NCBI GenBank assembly: GCA_947359465.1
Contig: OX375873.1
Coordinates: 70,693,477 to 70,757,476, forward strand
Direction of reading: 5' to 3'
Source: Metellina segmentata
Taxonomy: Eukaryota > Arthropoda > Arachnida > Araneae > Tetragnathidae
DNA: 64,000 nucleotides
Shown: piece by piece, positions 35,061 to 49,325 of the stretch
Layout of the letters: each line of letters opens with the position of its first letter
Position numbering within the stretch: the first letter of the stretch is position 1
Translations under genes and position numbers: made by a program
Notes under the pieces: generated by a model
What the model was told of the DNA's origin: nothing
The model's database searches: none
What the model saw: only the letters and a program-made list of their open reading frames with translations

Positions 35061-35563
35061 GTTTAAAAATCAGAACTAGAACTTTTTCAAACATTAAAAA
35101 ATTCGTTGTAATAATGACAGGAGAAGATTGCAAAATTTCACAGTGTCGCATACCGGATGCAAGAGTGCCACAAGTAAAAAAATAATGTTTTGTTGACTAT
35201 GAGTGCGAGGGCACTCGCCGTAAATCGTAATTTTAATTAATTGAGTTGAACATGAAAAGAACTAAAGAAAGGGAATTCCAAATCTCCCTCAAAATTGTCT
35301 TTTGTAGTAGTAACCTTAGTGTCACCTTTCGTCATTTTGTAGCTTTGTTATACTGCAAGGGTGCGATGTATGTGAACTGTATTGCAGGAATGGATATGCA
35401 TGTGTAGGATTTGTGTCCAAAGTAAGTTGTAGAAACTATAAAGATGGTTATAGGTGTTAAAATAAATTTTTACTCTACATAAAACGTAAGTCATATATTT
35501 TGATTATCTCTTCCATCTAGAGTAAACCAATTCAAACCGAGTAAGGTCGGGTATTTTGCTAGT

Positions 35564-36215
35564 TATTAAATATGAGTAATTATTATGAAGAAATAATCAG
35601 GGAAAATATTTCCAGGATATAATATTTTATGGCCTAATTCTGAGCAATAAAATGCCAAATTGCACATGAATGCAAAGTTCATAATTTTAAGAAATTTCAA
35701 TTAATTATGAGAGTAACATATAGTTTATAAAAGAAAATATGCTATTAAAATCTAAAGCACGCAAATGTTTTGACTACATGAAAACATCCATCTTCACTCT
35801 GACTTCTGACGTCTAGTATCTGGTTAAGTAATTCTCATTGTGGTTGAACTTTTCACACTCACTTGAATCCTTTTTAAACTTGAGTTGAAGTTAAGTAATT
35901 TTTAATGAAGCATATTTACAAGTTTGTTCTTTCCTTCTTCCTTTTGCAGTCGTCATATCTATATCGACTTGTTATTTTTATATTGCTTTTACTGGGAATT
36001 AAATTTCGTAATTATAAATTGATAATGGTTACTTACAAATTGTTTCCGTTGAGTAGTTATATCTTTTAAATATCAAAAAATTAAATACTTTGTAAGGTAT
36101 CATGAATATTTTTCAAAGAAGTTGAAAGAAATTTTGAAAGATGTTAATTCTAAGAGAGAGGGCATAAGCGTCCATATACTGTTGGACAAATCCAAAGTTA
36201 TATAATAATATTATA
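35564..36215. other. AT-rich spacer
   Basis: No recognisable feature. Confidence 0.55.
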
Positions 36216-36470
36216 AAAACTTCTTTTTAACCTGTTGATTACGCGGCTATAGATATAACAAGGTAGATTATTTCTTGGCGTGATTCTTATAACTTTCAAG
36301 GTACTATTGCTGTAACGGGCGTAGTCTAAAATCTTTCTTGATGCGATTCTTATAACTTTCAAGGTACACCTGATGTACTGGCCTTTGTCTGAATTCTTTC
36401 GTTGCGCTATCATGGTTCAACTGCTGTGCCAGTCGTAATCTAAAGGTTAAGGATATGGTAATATTCATAC
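36216..36470. repeat. 63-nt minisatellite, about four degenerate units
   Basis: The core GATTCTTATAACTTTCAAGG occurs at 36282 and 36345, exactly 63 nt apart. More diverged units lie before and after, recognisable by ATTTCTTGG, GTAATCTAAAG and CTGTGCCAG. Part of the unit also appears at the first bases of the window. Confidence 0.82.
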
Positions 36471-39400
36471 TCATCCCTGCAGTTTTGTACAACATTTATT
36501 ACCAGTTATTACATGCTGAACTACTCCCTTGTGCTTTTAAGATTAATATAAAAGTAAAGTTTGGAAGTAGCGAAGGGAAGTTATTCTCTCAATCACTATT
36601 TACATAAGTTCAGTGTCCTTCGTCTTATGAAGTGGATAAATTGTATTAAGTGCTTTAATATTGTAACAAAAATCTCTAATTATATGATTTTAGTATCTAA
36701 ATTCTTACTATCTTTGTTTCCTATCCAAAGCTTATAAAATTAATATAGGATATATATTGCGAAGCCAAAAAAATTCGTACTGAACTGATATTACCTTGGT
36801 GTCTAACTAAATGCCGATGGTAGAGGATGCGCTATTGTAAGCGTTTCATGAACTAAACGCTCTTGTTTTGATGTGTGTGTGTTATTAAAAACAATGAAGG
36901 TTGAGAATATGGTATTAGGAATTATGATTTTGCAAGCACAGTTCAAATAAATATTAAGGGACTTTTTATTCAAGAAAAAATATCACTGCTGAAGAAAGAG
37001 GATTGACGAAATATTCTGTTCAGCATGCGAAAGCGGAAGATTGTGCGATTTGTATTTAAATATGTAAACATAAAATACGTTAATGAATGCATACTTACTA
37101 ATGAATGAAGTGCATGTCTGTTTGCAGTCTGGATAACTTTCATATCCTGGAAGCTGTTTCTTTTAGAGATTTTAAAATATGAGCAAGTATCTCTGAGACA
37201 GATTGTTTGAAATAAATGATTTACTCTGCTGTCGGGATTCAGGTTAACTGTGCAAAATTTATTTAATTATAATTTCTTGATCTATTAATGCAGTCAAACC
37301 TATTTTCTAGCTGCCTCAATTAAAGGATTGTAGGAGCTGTTCCAATGCAGGCAAGATGGTGAACTCAGAATACATATTATTTAATTTGTAGAGAACTTAG
37401 GGGACTATTTTTATTATATATACTGCGGATTCATAATTTACGATGTCCATTGGGGAAAGAATCTGTAAAAGCAAGTATTAAACGCATGAATTTTTGAGGA
37501 TAACGTAAAAGAATATATTCACTTCGGTCGATATTAAGAATATGTAATTGAAATGAACTTTAAATTTAAGGTGTAAATTTATTAAATACTTGCATGGTTA
37601 AAGTTATAAATTAATTCTGAAATTATAAGAAACTCTTACTGATGGAAAGGTGGATTTGAAAGCGCCTTAAAACTACGTAATCCTATGGAATTCCAAAGTG
37701 GTTTTGTGGAAATATATACTATAACTCTGTAATACTGTTAGATGTCCACAAAATCTTTTCATAACTTAAGCTTATGCATTTTATTATGGCACTTAATTGA
37801 ATGCACTGTTGAAAATTTCTTTCAAAAATGCTTCTGATATTTCATCTTAGATCCATCTCTCTATTAAAAAGGGGCCTTGGTAGCCTGGTTTACGAGTACC
37901 ATTAGAGAAAACAAAAGAATGTGAGTAAAAATAGAGAAAATTTTAAAGATAGGAATAAAACTTTTTGACTAGCTCTATTTTTAAAAGTTAGTATTAAAAA
38001 TTAAATAATTTTAATTCTGAAATATTTACGAGAAGTATTAAAATTTCTTATTCATTATATTTGGTTACACTATAACTAATGAAGTGCCTTTGAAGATTAT
38101 TTAGAGAGCAGCTGTGGAACTTAAAGCATCTTTTTCTCTAAAAAGTGAAGTATGTGAACACAGTAAAAACATCTAAACATTTACTATATTGTTACGTTCA
38201 AATTTTATGTTTGGGAAATAAATTAAAAAGTTTTATACAACACCAGAATTTATAAAATTTCAGTGATGAGTTTTTTTGCTTGTATTCTGATTGAATGACA
38301 TTTGCTTCTATCAATAACGATAAGGAATTAAAGTAATGAGAAACTGACTACATGAAACTATCAATATTTCAGCATTTAAAAATATTTGACTGAATTAAAA
38401 AACTACCAAACTTGAAACTGAATCAATATTTCAGCATTTAAAAAATATTTGACTGAAACAAAAACTTCCAAACTTTAAAAACTATATACCACTAAAAAAT
38501 GGTTGCCTTTAATAGAGCATAAGGTCGTTATTGTCCATGATGGTTTACCTTCATGGTTAGCCATCTCAGTAATACGATTGTACAAATAACCGAGAAAGGT
38601 TTTTGCTGTCAGTTGAAATTTTATCGTCTCTAATACTTAAAAAATAAAATATTTCTGAACAAAATTACAGTGACCAATCCAGAGTGAGAAACTAATTTAA
38701 CAATTTAATGAGTGAATAATTTGAACATAAATGCCTACTTCGAAATAAAAAGAGCGCGTGTGATGTGTATTACAAGAAATGACCAATCACTTGGTTGTAA
38801 AGTTAAAGGTTTATTTAGTGAAGAGAAATACAGAGAGAGAAATAGAAAGTGAGACAAAGAGAGAGATATTGAGAAAACACACTGCAAGCATAACAGTTTA
38901 TATGGAATAAAAAAAAGGTATTAATCAACGTTATTTTAAATTATAAACATAATTTTGAATTTTGTGACTCGGAACAAGATGTTTTATTTAAATCTACGAT
39001 GTCATTATTAAAAATGGAAACTTTAACGAAGAAAACTAGGCAAGGAAAAATATCGTCTGCCATCATAATATGATGACTTGGAATTTTTGTGTTTTTAATT
39101 CAGTTATTTATTGTATGCACAGTTTAGTACAGGGAAATATTGATTGCCTTTTGAGTTCTTTTTCAAGGAATACTAATCACTAATATGAATGAAAGTTGTC
39201 ACATTTTTCATGTTCTGCGGCTTCCTGTTTCAGGAGTACAGAATGTGAAAGGAATTTTAAGTTTCAATCTCCTAAAACAGACACGCAAATGACAGCTCTA
39301 TGTAAACCCAAGTCGATAAGTTTATTACTCGTGCAACGACGTGATTTGCGTAATAATTAGAATGGATGTGGTTTGTTTCAAAATAAACATTAGAATACTG

Positions 39401-41433
39401 AGAGTGTAGGTCAGAGTTTTATGCAGTACGTAATTAAATTGATCTTGCTTCTCTTTAAATATTTGTTTGGTATCGATCATTTTATTTATTTACTTTAGTT
39501 CTAAAATTTCTCGTTTAATCATGGTTTAAAGTTTTTTTTCCGACTTGTCGGAAATGCAATATGGAATAAACCGTTATTGGTCACCTTTTTTAGTAGGAAT
39601 GTTCCATTAAGATTTTGTGCCTTTACCCTATGCTAGTCTAGAACTTTTGTAGGCTCATAAACTCACGGACTTGGTATAGATTGTGTATAAACAAAGTGGG
39701 ATAAAATAAGAAAAAGAATAAAAATATCTTTAAATGTAAAGTAAAGTATTTCAAAATAAGTATACCTATTTAAAAAGGATTGATACTTTTTAGGTTAAAT
39801 ATGTGTTTGAAAAGATTTCTTAAGCTTATTTTATATTTTAATTTGTTTGATTTTATGGTCCCCCCCCAATCTTTAATTCTCAATAAAAACAAACATTTAT
39901 ATGAAGTCTATTACCTGTATGTGCTCTGTAGCTTTACTGGATGTTTATTGAAATGCAGCATAAATTGATGCAATATGCGAAATTTTCTTCTTCATTCCAA
40001 ATTATAATAAACACTTTTTGATCAAGTTTCGTTTATATAAGCGTACATTTTAGCTGGAATAAAATTGTTCAAAGAATATTCTTTCGCCTCAATATCGATT
40101 TTAAAATTTAGTTTTTTACAAAAATTATAAAAAAGCGCAAAAAAAAAAACCCCAATTAATTTTTATGATAATTTACTGCGTTTTTAAAAATGTTGTGAGA
40201 GTTCATTGTGTTTTGGGGACACTATTTTAAATTGTTTGAATGTAGAAATGTTCTGCTTAACAGTGCTTTTTATAGTAATATTTTTTTTTATTTATTATGG
40301 TCGATACAAAAACATTATCGCTGGGAATGGACCACATGTTTCTTTGAGTTTGTGCTTCTAAACTTGAGAGCATTTTGAGATTAAATAAACCACATTAGTA
40401 CAATATGTATAGGAAGAAAGAGTAAGGTTTAAGTATTCGTTTCGTAGATTATGCATAACAATGAAGATACACCTCAAAACGTATTTGAAATCCAAGCGAA
40501 GTGTAAGAACTATACTTTTGGTGTATATTCATGTTTTTGAAGGAAGAAGTTTGAATTTTCAGGGTTTAATATTTAATTCAGTAAACAGAAGCTTTTAGCA
40601 TAAATCAGGTATCAATATATAAATATTAAGGAGTAATGTAATATTACCCCTCTTGCCTTAGATAAATGAAATACAACTTAAAAGGTAAAATAATTTTAAT
40701 TGGACAATTTGAATTTTCAAATATATTTATTTAAGTTTTTGCTGTATAAAATCATTTTAAAAGTTAATAAGCTTTGCTTGCAAAACGCTAATTTTTCCCT
40801 ACTTCAATTTAGACTGTGAATTGAGTCTTGTTCATCACTAATGTGATAAATTTACTCAATCAATATATTGATTGAATATTTGAAACCTAGTTTTTTATTT
40901 ACTCGATGTGTTATGAAAGAATTTTGGTTTTAAAGACAGCGATTCAATCATTAGTTGATTGTTTACAAATTGCTTTAAAAAAACTGTTTTTAAGTGTGTA
41001 TCGATATTGAATTTTTAAAGGAAAGCAAATACATTTCCAATCAATGTTTCAGTTATATGTTTCAGACAATGATATTTCTATTTAGATTAAATTACACTAC
41101 AATGCATGTGACTTGAGAGTTCTAAAATTTCATTTGTTTTTAAATCAGAAATACTTTTCATTGGAGGACAAATAAATGTTTTCAGGAAACTAATCTTACA
41201 AATACTGAAGGATAGAGATATTATCAATGATGATATGAAGTGATTAGCCTTAAAGTAACATTTTGAGCGAGATTTATAAGTTTAAGACATACTTAAAAGC
41301 TTAAAAAAATACCAAGAACAGTTTTTAGTTTTTAATTACCGTCATATATATTGCAATCTCATAGCTTTATATGTCTTGTAATTACTTCTTATTGTAACGT
41401 TTAGAAAGTTTGTTTGTAACGTTCATTTGTAAA
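36471..41433. other. AT-rich DNA without a recognisable gene
   Basis: A 5-kb stretch with no gene or mobile element that I recognise. It holds a small tandem duplication at 38353-38480. The remaining open frames are short and AT-driven. Confidence 0.5.
38353..38480. repeat. Tandem duplication, period 61 nt
   Basis: ATCAATATTTCAGCATTTAA recurs at 38361 and 38422, followed in both copies by ATATTTGACTGAA and then AAACTNCCAAACTT. Confidence 0.85.
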
Positions 41434-41680
41434 AAACCACCAACTGTTCTAGTGGTTAAAAGTGTTAGCCTCTAGATCATAAGGTTCCTAGTTCGAATCC
41501 AGGTCAGTGCATGGATGTTTGTAAGTGTATGGTGTAGAGGCGGCTAGTGCACCTTAAATATGTCGTGGCCGAAAGTTGATGTGAATTTTTGGAGAGTGGG
41601 GGTGCCAGCGAAGGTGTTGCCTCGTCATCTGACCGTGGTTCAAAATTACTTGGTGTTGTCCTCGGACCTTTACCTTAGGG

Positions 41681-42938
41681 CAGTATTTCCCAAAGTGTGG
41701 TACGCGTGCCCCCAGGGGTACGGGAAGAGTTTGGTGGGGGTACGCGTTGCACCGGAGTTTGGAGGGGATATACACTGCACTGTGCTTAGCTGCGCCTAAT
41801 TCTACGTTCTCATGAGTCAAGTCAAGACAGTCTTGTGAGGCGTGAGATGGTCTGGAGTGACACGGCGGAAATATACCACACTTTGTTACAGAAATAACTT
41901 ACTTTGTTAACCCTCCGTCGGGCGCAACCGTTCCCACTGCTCTCGTAGAAGGGGTAGAAATCTGCTTATTCTAATAGTCTCTATTTTTTACCGGATGTTT
42001 GGACTCAACCTTTTAATTTTATTCGCGCGCTTCGTGGACAGCTGTTAGCGTCATTCTGGTCTCTCAGGCACATTTATCCGAAAGCGTTACACATATAAAG
42101 GTACGTTACAAGGCAAAGAAATTTCATTGTTTCACGTTCAAGATAAAGTGAACGCTGCCATCAAAAAACTAAAGTTATGGCAAAAGACAGTTGGTAATGG
42201 AGAAGTAGACTCGTTTCCATCTCTTCATGAGTTTATAACAAGTTCGACTACTAGAATTGATGCTGATACTCTGAAATGCATAACACTGCATTTGGAGAGT
42301 TTGCAAGTGGGCTTGAAAAACTATTTCCCTGATTTAACCAAAGATATTGAATGGATAAGATATATCCGTTTAAAATTAACACAACATCCATGCCAGAAGA
42401 TTTGTCGCATGCGGAAGAAGAGCAATTGTTGGAATTGGCTTCAGACGGATTCTTGAAAAATAAACATAAGGAGAGTACTTTAACATCATTCTAGTTACAA
42501 ATGCAACTTCTGTATCCGGTAACTGAAAAAGTTCTAAAATACATCTTGCCTTTTCCAACTTCATATTTATGTGAAGTTGCTTTTTCAGCATTTGTAGACA
42601 TTAAGTCGGAAAAAAGGAACATACTACTGGACGTGGAACGACACCTCAGATTAAAATTAACAACCAGGGAACCAAATTATGACAATCTGTCATCTCAGCA
42701 CAAACAATTTCATCCTTTTCATTGAACCAAATAAACGTTATTTATAACATAGCTTTTATTTATATTTTATTATGAATAATTTTATTTCTCTTTTCTTATT
42801 ATTTTGTGCATGTCACAAAAAAAGAAAGAACAAATTTTAATTGTTATTAAAAATACATTCATTTTTTGGACGAGGGGTACTCAGCGTTACGAAAATTATA
42901 GAAGGGGTACACATATGTCAAACGTTTGGGAAACACTG
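41681..42938 (+). mobile_element. hAT element inserted in the SINE
   Basis: This 1258-bp element starts CAGTATTTCCCAAAGTGTGG and ends with the complement of CAGTGTTTCCCAAACGTTTG, the TIR type of hAT elements. The 8-bp target duplication CCTTAGGG (41673-41680 and 42939-42946) is perfect. It is an internally deleted copy keeping only the 3' part of the transposase gene. The insertion is younger than the SINE. Confidence 0.95.
42124..42725 (+). pseudogene. hAT transposase C-terminal part (ZBED5-like type)
   Basis: The first piece (to about 42375) reads HVQDKVNAAIKKLKLWQKTV, GEVDSFPSLHEFI and VGLKNYFPDLTKDIEWIR, typical of the region before the C-terminal domain in the hAT group that includes the ZBED5-like proteins. 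A frameshift near 42370 moves to EEEQLLELASDGFLK and, past a TAG at about 42492 where relatives have Trp, to LPFPTSYLCEVAFSAFVDIK. That last part is the hAT C-terminal dimerisation region, ending at 42725. The BED zinc finger and most catalytic residues are deleted. It cannot act by itself. Confidence 0.88.
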
Positions 42939-43010
42939 CCTTAGGGGATTGATCCCTGACCGTCGTCAATAGCCCGTTGTGTTGCTCTAGTACTACGTTA
43001 ATTAAAAATT

Positions 43011-46000
43011 ACCAATAACCATGTGTACAAATTAATATATAATACTATGTCCATGCTTCAGATCCTATACACTTAATATCTAAGCTTATTCAGTAGAAAA
43101 ACTCTTTTAAATACTGACAAGGTGCAGTTAAACAATTTGAATTAAACTTACTTTGATTTTTTTAAACCATTTTTTGAACCACTTTTGATTTTGATACAAT
43201 TTGTAATTTTAGTTTGTAGCTTTAGAATTCTCTCTCTCTCTCTCTCGTAAGCTTAAACTTAAGAACTTAAAACCTAAAACTAATGAAACAGTAAGGTTTT
43301 CAGATGTTACTAAGCTGTGAAGTGACCTAGATGTAGGAAACTTATACTATAGGTACATCGGGAGTTACCGAAACCAATTATTGGAAATGAAACGACAGCA
43401 AGAACATAGGTCAGCAATAAAATGGTCTTTGAACTGAAGTGTTAACGCTGCACTACGTGCTGAGACAGAAGGGTAACAGTGAAAAAAACCTAAAACCTAA
43501 ACCTAACCTAACCTAAAAAAAAGAGAGAAGACAATCCTTAGTAGACTGTATGAACAGCATGTTTGCAAACTGAGAATGATATTGAGAATAAGTTCCTAAG
43601 GTAGAACCCATTCTTTTGCAAGAGTCTATAAACTTTCTATTCCAAAATTTTTATTTTCACAATCTTTTTACTGAATATCTTCAGTTTTTGAAATCGTCAC
43701 TGGCTTATTATTGACTAATTATTGACTTCCCTCGCATCTTAAGAGTTGATTTTTGTCTGAAGCCTATCGCTTCAACCAAAGACATTTTCACCTGTGATCG
43801 ATCAAAACTAGTCAAAACAATAGTTTTCATTCGTAGAACAATTTCCCTTGATTTTGAGGTCATGGACCTTAAAAAATGTTGTTCCTGAAGTTTTGCACGC
43901 CTGTGTTTAAATTAGTGTTACGTTTCTAAAATGTAGTAATTTTCACACAAATAGTTATGGCTTTATAATTTGCAGCATGAGTTCTTTTAAAAGTATACAT
44001 GCAGACTATTATTATCTTAAATGTTCAAAGAATAATTATCATGTATATTAATTTATCACATGGTTGTATAAACGTTCACCTTAAATTCTCAAGAAAGATT
44101 CCGAGAATGGTTCGCATGAAGTTAGTTGATCTGTATTTGTTTAGCACATTGTCTTTTAACATAGAAGGAATTGTGTACTTTAAAGAAACTATGTTAACTA
44201 TAAGAATAAAATATATAGAAAAGTTCATCTGTAACTCAAAAACTTATGTATTGTTCAATGTTAAAGCTCTATACTGCTTATTAGCACATAAGTTTTATTA
44301 TGTAATGAAACCTAACAATAAGTGTGGAAGAGATCAAAAGACTGAGTTTAAGAGGCAGGACTATTAGAGTTGAAACTCAAGTCACAATATATAGAATGTT
44401 GATTATACGAGCTCCGATTACCGGAATGTCTCTGTTATCTTAGCTGAATTTGATACTTAGTTTTTAAACTTTTGAATAAGGTTTAGAGCACAAATATGGA
44501 GACTTTGTCTTTGACTGACTGGTATAGTTTAGAAGGCATATTGTTGCTTGGTTTGTTTTATAAAATGCAATATCCAAAAATAAATAAATTAATTAATAAA
44601 TCAAAAAACAAAATAATAACAAAAATAATATCATTTACCCTAAATGCCAAACAAAATTAAATTCAATATAAGTGTATTTTAAAATACCAAATTAACAACT
44701 AAACCAAATTTAAAATTACTACACGACATTTAAATAAACACCATGAAAAAAAACTAAAAACTTTCAAAAGTCTGTAAAAGTTAAATATTTCAAAAACATC
44801 TGTTCATCCACAGTGAAAAAGTAAAATGCATAATATTTTAAAATGCATTGATGAGGAGAATGAAATATTTCAGTTCACATGTTGAAAAGATCTTAGAAAC
44901 ATAAAACCGCTAAGGACTTTTTAAGGGAATTGAAAAGATATGTAGCTCATGTCGAATTTACTGCAAAATTATCTCAATAAATACGTACTACGGAACAAAT
45001 CCCAGAACAGATTTATATTAATGATTCTTTCAGTAGTTCTGGTAGCAACGTGAAGTACTGTAATTTTTTTTTTTTTTGAATTTCGTATTGGGACATGTCT
45101 TGTATTGCGAAGTCAGTATTATCAGAGTTTCTGGTTATCTAAGAACGCCTTGGTTTACATTACTTCGGACAATCAAGGTTCTACAGTACCATCTGTTTTT
45201 TAACCTTGCTCTATACAATCCCTTATTAGCACATGATTAATTTTGTAACATAAAGAATCGTAATAATAAGAACGTAATAGATAGTAAAGTTGAGTTTAGG
45301 TCAGGACTGTTGAATGGAAATTCAGAAAGTCAAAATGCCTTACTTAATGTTATACAGTTTCATAACCCAAAAATAGAGGAGTAAACGATGCCAATAAATT
45401 TGCAGGTACACTCAGTGCCTTTCAAAAGTGACAATAGTTTACGATTGGGGATGCGGTAAACGAGGTCATTAGGAACTAATTACAGAAACGGGGTAGAAAC
45501 AAGCGGTATATAAAACTGTGGATGAAACATGTAATAATTGCCCGATTAGATCTTGGTTGATAGACATATTCCGATAATGAGATAAATAGCTTTGATTGTA
45601 ATATTTTTTTATTGGTTCTGGGGAGATAATTGCGCTTACCTTATTACTGAACTTGGGTGAAAAAGGACAAGATATGTCAAGATTATGTTCAGTAAATAAA
45701 TATTCTAGTGAAATATTTAAATAAAATGTTGTAAATATTTTTGATTAAACTGTAGCAATTATTGCCACTTTGCAAGGCATTACCATAGCCTCTATAACAG
45801 AAAGTGCTTGAAACTGCAACGTACGTCGCAAAACAAACAAAGTCTTTGCAAAACAATTTTTCCTTAATTTTATCAAAATTTCGACCGATTTTGTTTTTTA
45901 ATTGCAAGTTACGATGTTCTGTAATGCAAATCGCGCTCTTTGCCACACCTTTTTTTTCTAGCTCCAAAACAACCTCTCCCTACACCGCTCAAATTACCCC

Positions 46001-46331
46001 AAACACTTTATAAATAACGCATATTCTATGTCAATGACAAGATACTTAGCTTCAAAAGTCATCGACAGAATTTCAAGTTTTGAAAGTATGCCTTGGTTTT
46101 AGATAAAGTAAATTAATTTTGATAAGTTTTATTATAAATATTTAATACATATTTAGCCGATAGTTGTGTTTTACGTCTGTTTTTTTATTTTAATGCAGTT
46201 TTCAAAATTCGGACAAAATGCCTGCAGAATAATTGCAATTGCTTGGAGTTGTGTTGCAGAACACTGAATATAATTGTGCACATGGGGCCATAGCCACAAA
46301 GATACAAAACGTTTCTTCGAAATGAAAATAA
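43011..46331. other. AT-rich DNA without a recognisable gene
   Basis: It holds a short (TC)n run at 43233-43246 and a telomere-like motif at 43489-43516. The 122-codon open frame at 43999-44367 (plus) has no recognised motif and an AT-driven composition; I do not call it a gene. Confidence 0.5.
43489..43516. repeat. Short interstitial telomere-like (CCTAA)n
   Basis: Three perfect CCTAA units (TTAGG on the other strand) preceded by degenerate CCTAAA and CCTAAAA units. TTAGG is the ancestral arthropod telomere repeat. Confidence 0.6.
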
Positions 46332-46458
46332 TTTTTCTTAAATGCTTTTGTATCTTAATTTTTCTTAAATGCTTTTGAATCTCAATTTTTCTTAAATGCT
46401 TTTGAATCTTAGTGTTTCTTTAAGTCTTTTTAATCTTAATTCTTCTAATTCTTAATTT
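46332..46458. repeat. 27-nt minisatellite, about 4.7 units
   Basis: Units of TTTTTCTTAAATGCTTTT plus GAATCTTAA start at 46332, 46359, 46386 and 46413, with a partial unit after. Confidence 0.9.
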
Positions 46459-46938
46459 CATAAAATTCTTCATGCCAGTGTTGTTTCAGTAGACTCACAC
46501 ATGGAATTATGAAAAGCAAAAGCGTACTTCTAAATTACTTTATAAATCTTTTATTCGTCTCAATGTTTTCAAGATAACGGATTTTATTGCATATAGAACA
46601 CAACACGATTTACATACAGTGAATTATAAACAGTCCTGGTATTGAAATATTTCAGTATTTGTAAGTGAAAAGTATTCCAATCAATAACAAACCTAACATA
46701 CCAGAATCCGATAAATTTATTTAAGCAGAATAATTCATAGAATTGAAAGCAAACCGAATCAGTGGAAAGATCTGTTATTCTAAAGCACGATTTCGTACAC
46801 TACACAATGGGCAAACAAAACCATGGCGATTCTAGCACCAATTTAAAATTTACGCTTTCTCTCTGCTTGTGTAATATCGCGCTCTACAATCGCATTACGT
46901 GGCAATGTGGTCAACTTCAAATTCTAGCCGCCTCTTAA

Positions 46939-47176
46939 AGGCCAACATTTTCAATTTTAACTCTATATGCAGTTAACCTTGCCTTTGCCACCCTCTTCAA
47001 ATGTTCGCATTCCTCCAACTCGCTTAGATAATTGGATGGCACGTTTAGGGATCGTGTGCAGTTTGTTATCAAGTCAGCTATTCTCCTTCGCATTTTTCTC
47101 ACCAGGCGGTGCTGGAGGCTAATCTCGAATATGACATGGTGAATACCTTTTTCAATTTTTGAGGCTGTGCTTATAA
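46939..47176 (-). other. Open segment of unknown nature, no start codon near its 5' end
   Basis: About 77 codons are open on the minus strand, bounded by a TAA just upstream and a stop at the end (ENVGL). The peptide is basic and helix-like (ISLQHRLVRKMRRRIADLI, LSELEECEHLKRVAKARL). Base composition is more balanced than its surroundings. I recognise no family. It could be an exon, a piece of an old element, or chance. Confidence 0.25.
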
Positions 47177-47485
47177 GTTACGTCTTATCTATCAACAAAG
47201 AGAAATTCCGTAGGTTAGTGATAAAATAAGCGCAAATGTGTTTCGTGGGAAGAAAGAGTAATATACTAGATATTTGGTGAAAATAGACAACTTAAAACTA
47301 GTGTAGGAAAAATCAAAGTGCTTTTAAAATTATTATTGCGAAATAACTCAACTGAAATAGATAAATTCAATTTTTACTTGTAATCTTATTTCAAAATCTC
47401 ATTTTATCTTGAACCATTTTTAAGCTGTTCCCCATATCTTTCTATATTTTTCTATCATGCATCAACGAAGTACATGTCTCTACTA

Positions 47486-48704
<1,219 letters not shown>

Positions 48705-48731
<27 letters not shown>
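48705..48731. repeat. (TA)n microsatellite
   Basis: A short TA run, followed by TG-rich sequence. Confidence 0.9.
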
Positions 48732-48734
<3 letters not shown>

Positions 48735-48775
48735 GTGAGTGTGTGTATATACCTATATATACACTACCCTACAAT

Positions 48776-49230
48776 AATGGACCGAACGTCGGAGGATTTT
48801 CATAAAATTCGACTACTTGTTTGGAAAGTCTTTCGTTGTATGGCTTGGGACCTTTGAGTGTGTTTCATGGTAAATTGAACGCCGACGTCTACATGAACAT
48901 TTTGGACAATCAGGTCCTTCCTACCCTCTGGAAATTTTATGGAAATGACGAATATTATTTCCAGAACGACATTCCATTTTGCAGCCTCTGTCAAGCAGTG
49001 GTATCAAGTTATGGATGTAAGACGTCTTCTCTGGACTGCTAAGAGACCCGACCTAAACTCCACAGAACATTTGTGGGACACGATAGAGTGACGCTTATAG
49101 ACCGAGGAACCACGTCCGAAATCTACAGCTGAGCTGGCGACATTCTTGCAGCAGGAATGGACACAAATACCCATAACTGTGTCAAAATCTTGTTGAAAGT
49201 ATGCCCAGATGGGTTGCTAGTGTAATTGCA
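48776..49230 (+). pseudogene. Tc1-like transposase relic
   Basis: The relic covers the second half of a Tc1-type protein. SLYGLGPLSVFHGKLNADVY and NILDNQVLPTLWKFYGNDEY correspond to the region before the second Asp; this is followed by a mutated QND block. In another frame RPDLNSTEHLWDTIE holds the catalytic Glu. The helix-turn-helix and first Asp are absent. At least one frameshift is present. It ends near another element that begins at about 49326. Confidence 0.85.
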
Positions 49231-49325
49231 GCACGTTGGGGATCATTCCCCTATTAAAGCATGTGTTCTTAACCTTAAACCATCACGTCTTGCTGTCCAG
49301 TCCATTATATGTATATATGTATGCA

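Larger units (their letters stand above)
33957..35562 (+). mobile_element. Helitron-like element of a second type
   Basis: The start TCTATGTAAATAAG follows A33956. The end GGTATTTTGCTAG-like (CTAG at 35559-35562) precedes T35563. A small hairpin, CCGA-GTAAGG-TCGG (35537-35550), lies about 8 nt before CTAG. A TCTG/TATG-rich stretch near the 5' end (34073-34115) is common in Helitron heads of arthropods as I recall. No TIRs and no Rep/helicase frame are present. The assignment rests on end structure alone. Confidence 0.6.
41434..43010 (+). mobile_element. tRNA-headed SINE (copy C), split by a hAT element
   Basis: The head has TTCTAGTGGTTAAAAGTG (A box) and CCTAGTTCGAATCCAGGTC (B box). The body includes GTGCACCTTAAATATGTCG and ACCGTGGTTCAAAATTAC. 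The SINE stops at ACCTTAGGG (41680) and resumes after the hAT element as CCTTAGGGGATTGATCCCTG, continuing CGTCAATAGCCCGTTGTG to about 43010. Joining the two halves over the 8-bp duplication gives a continuous SINE that agrees with copies A and B. Confidence 0.88.

Noticed and set aside
43999..44367. A 122-codon host gene
   Set aside because: AT-driven composition (many Ile, Lys, Tyr, Asn), no motif and no homologue recalled; expected by chance in a window this large.
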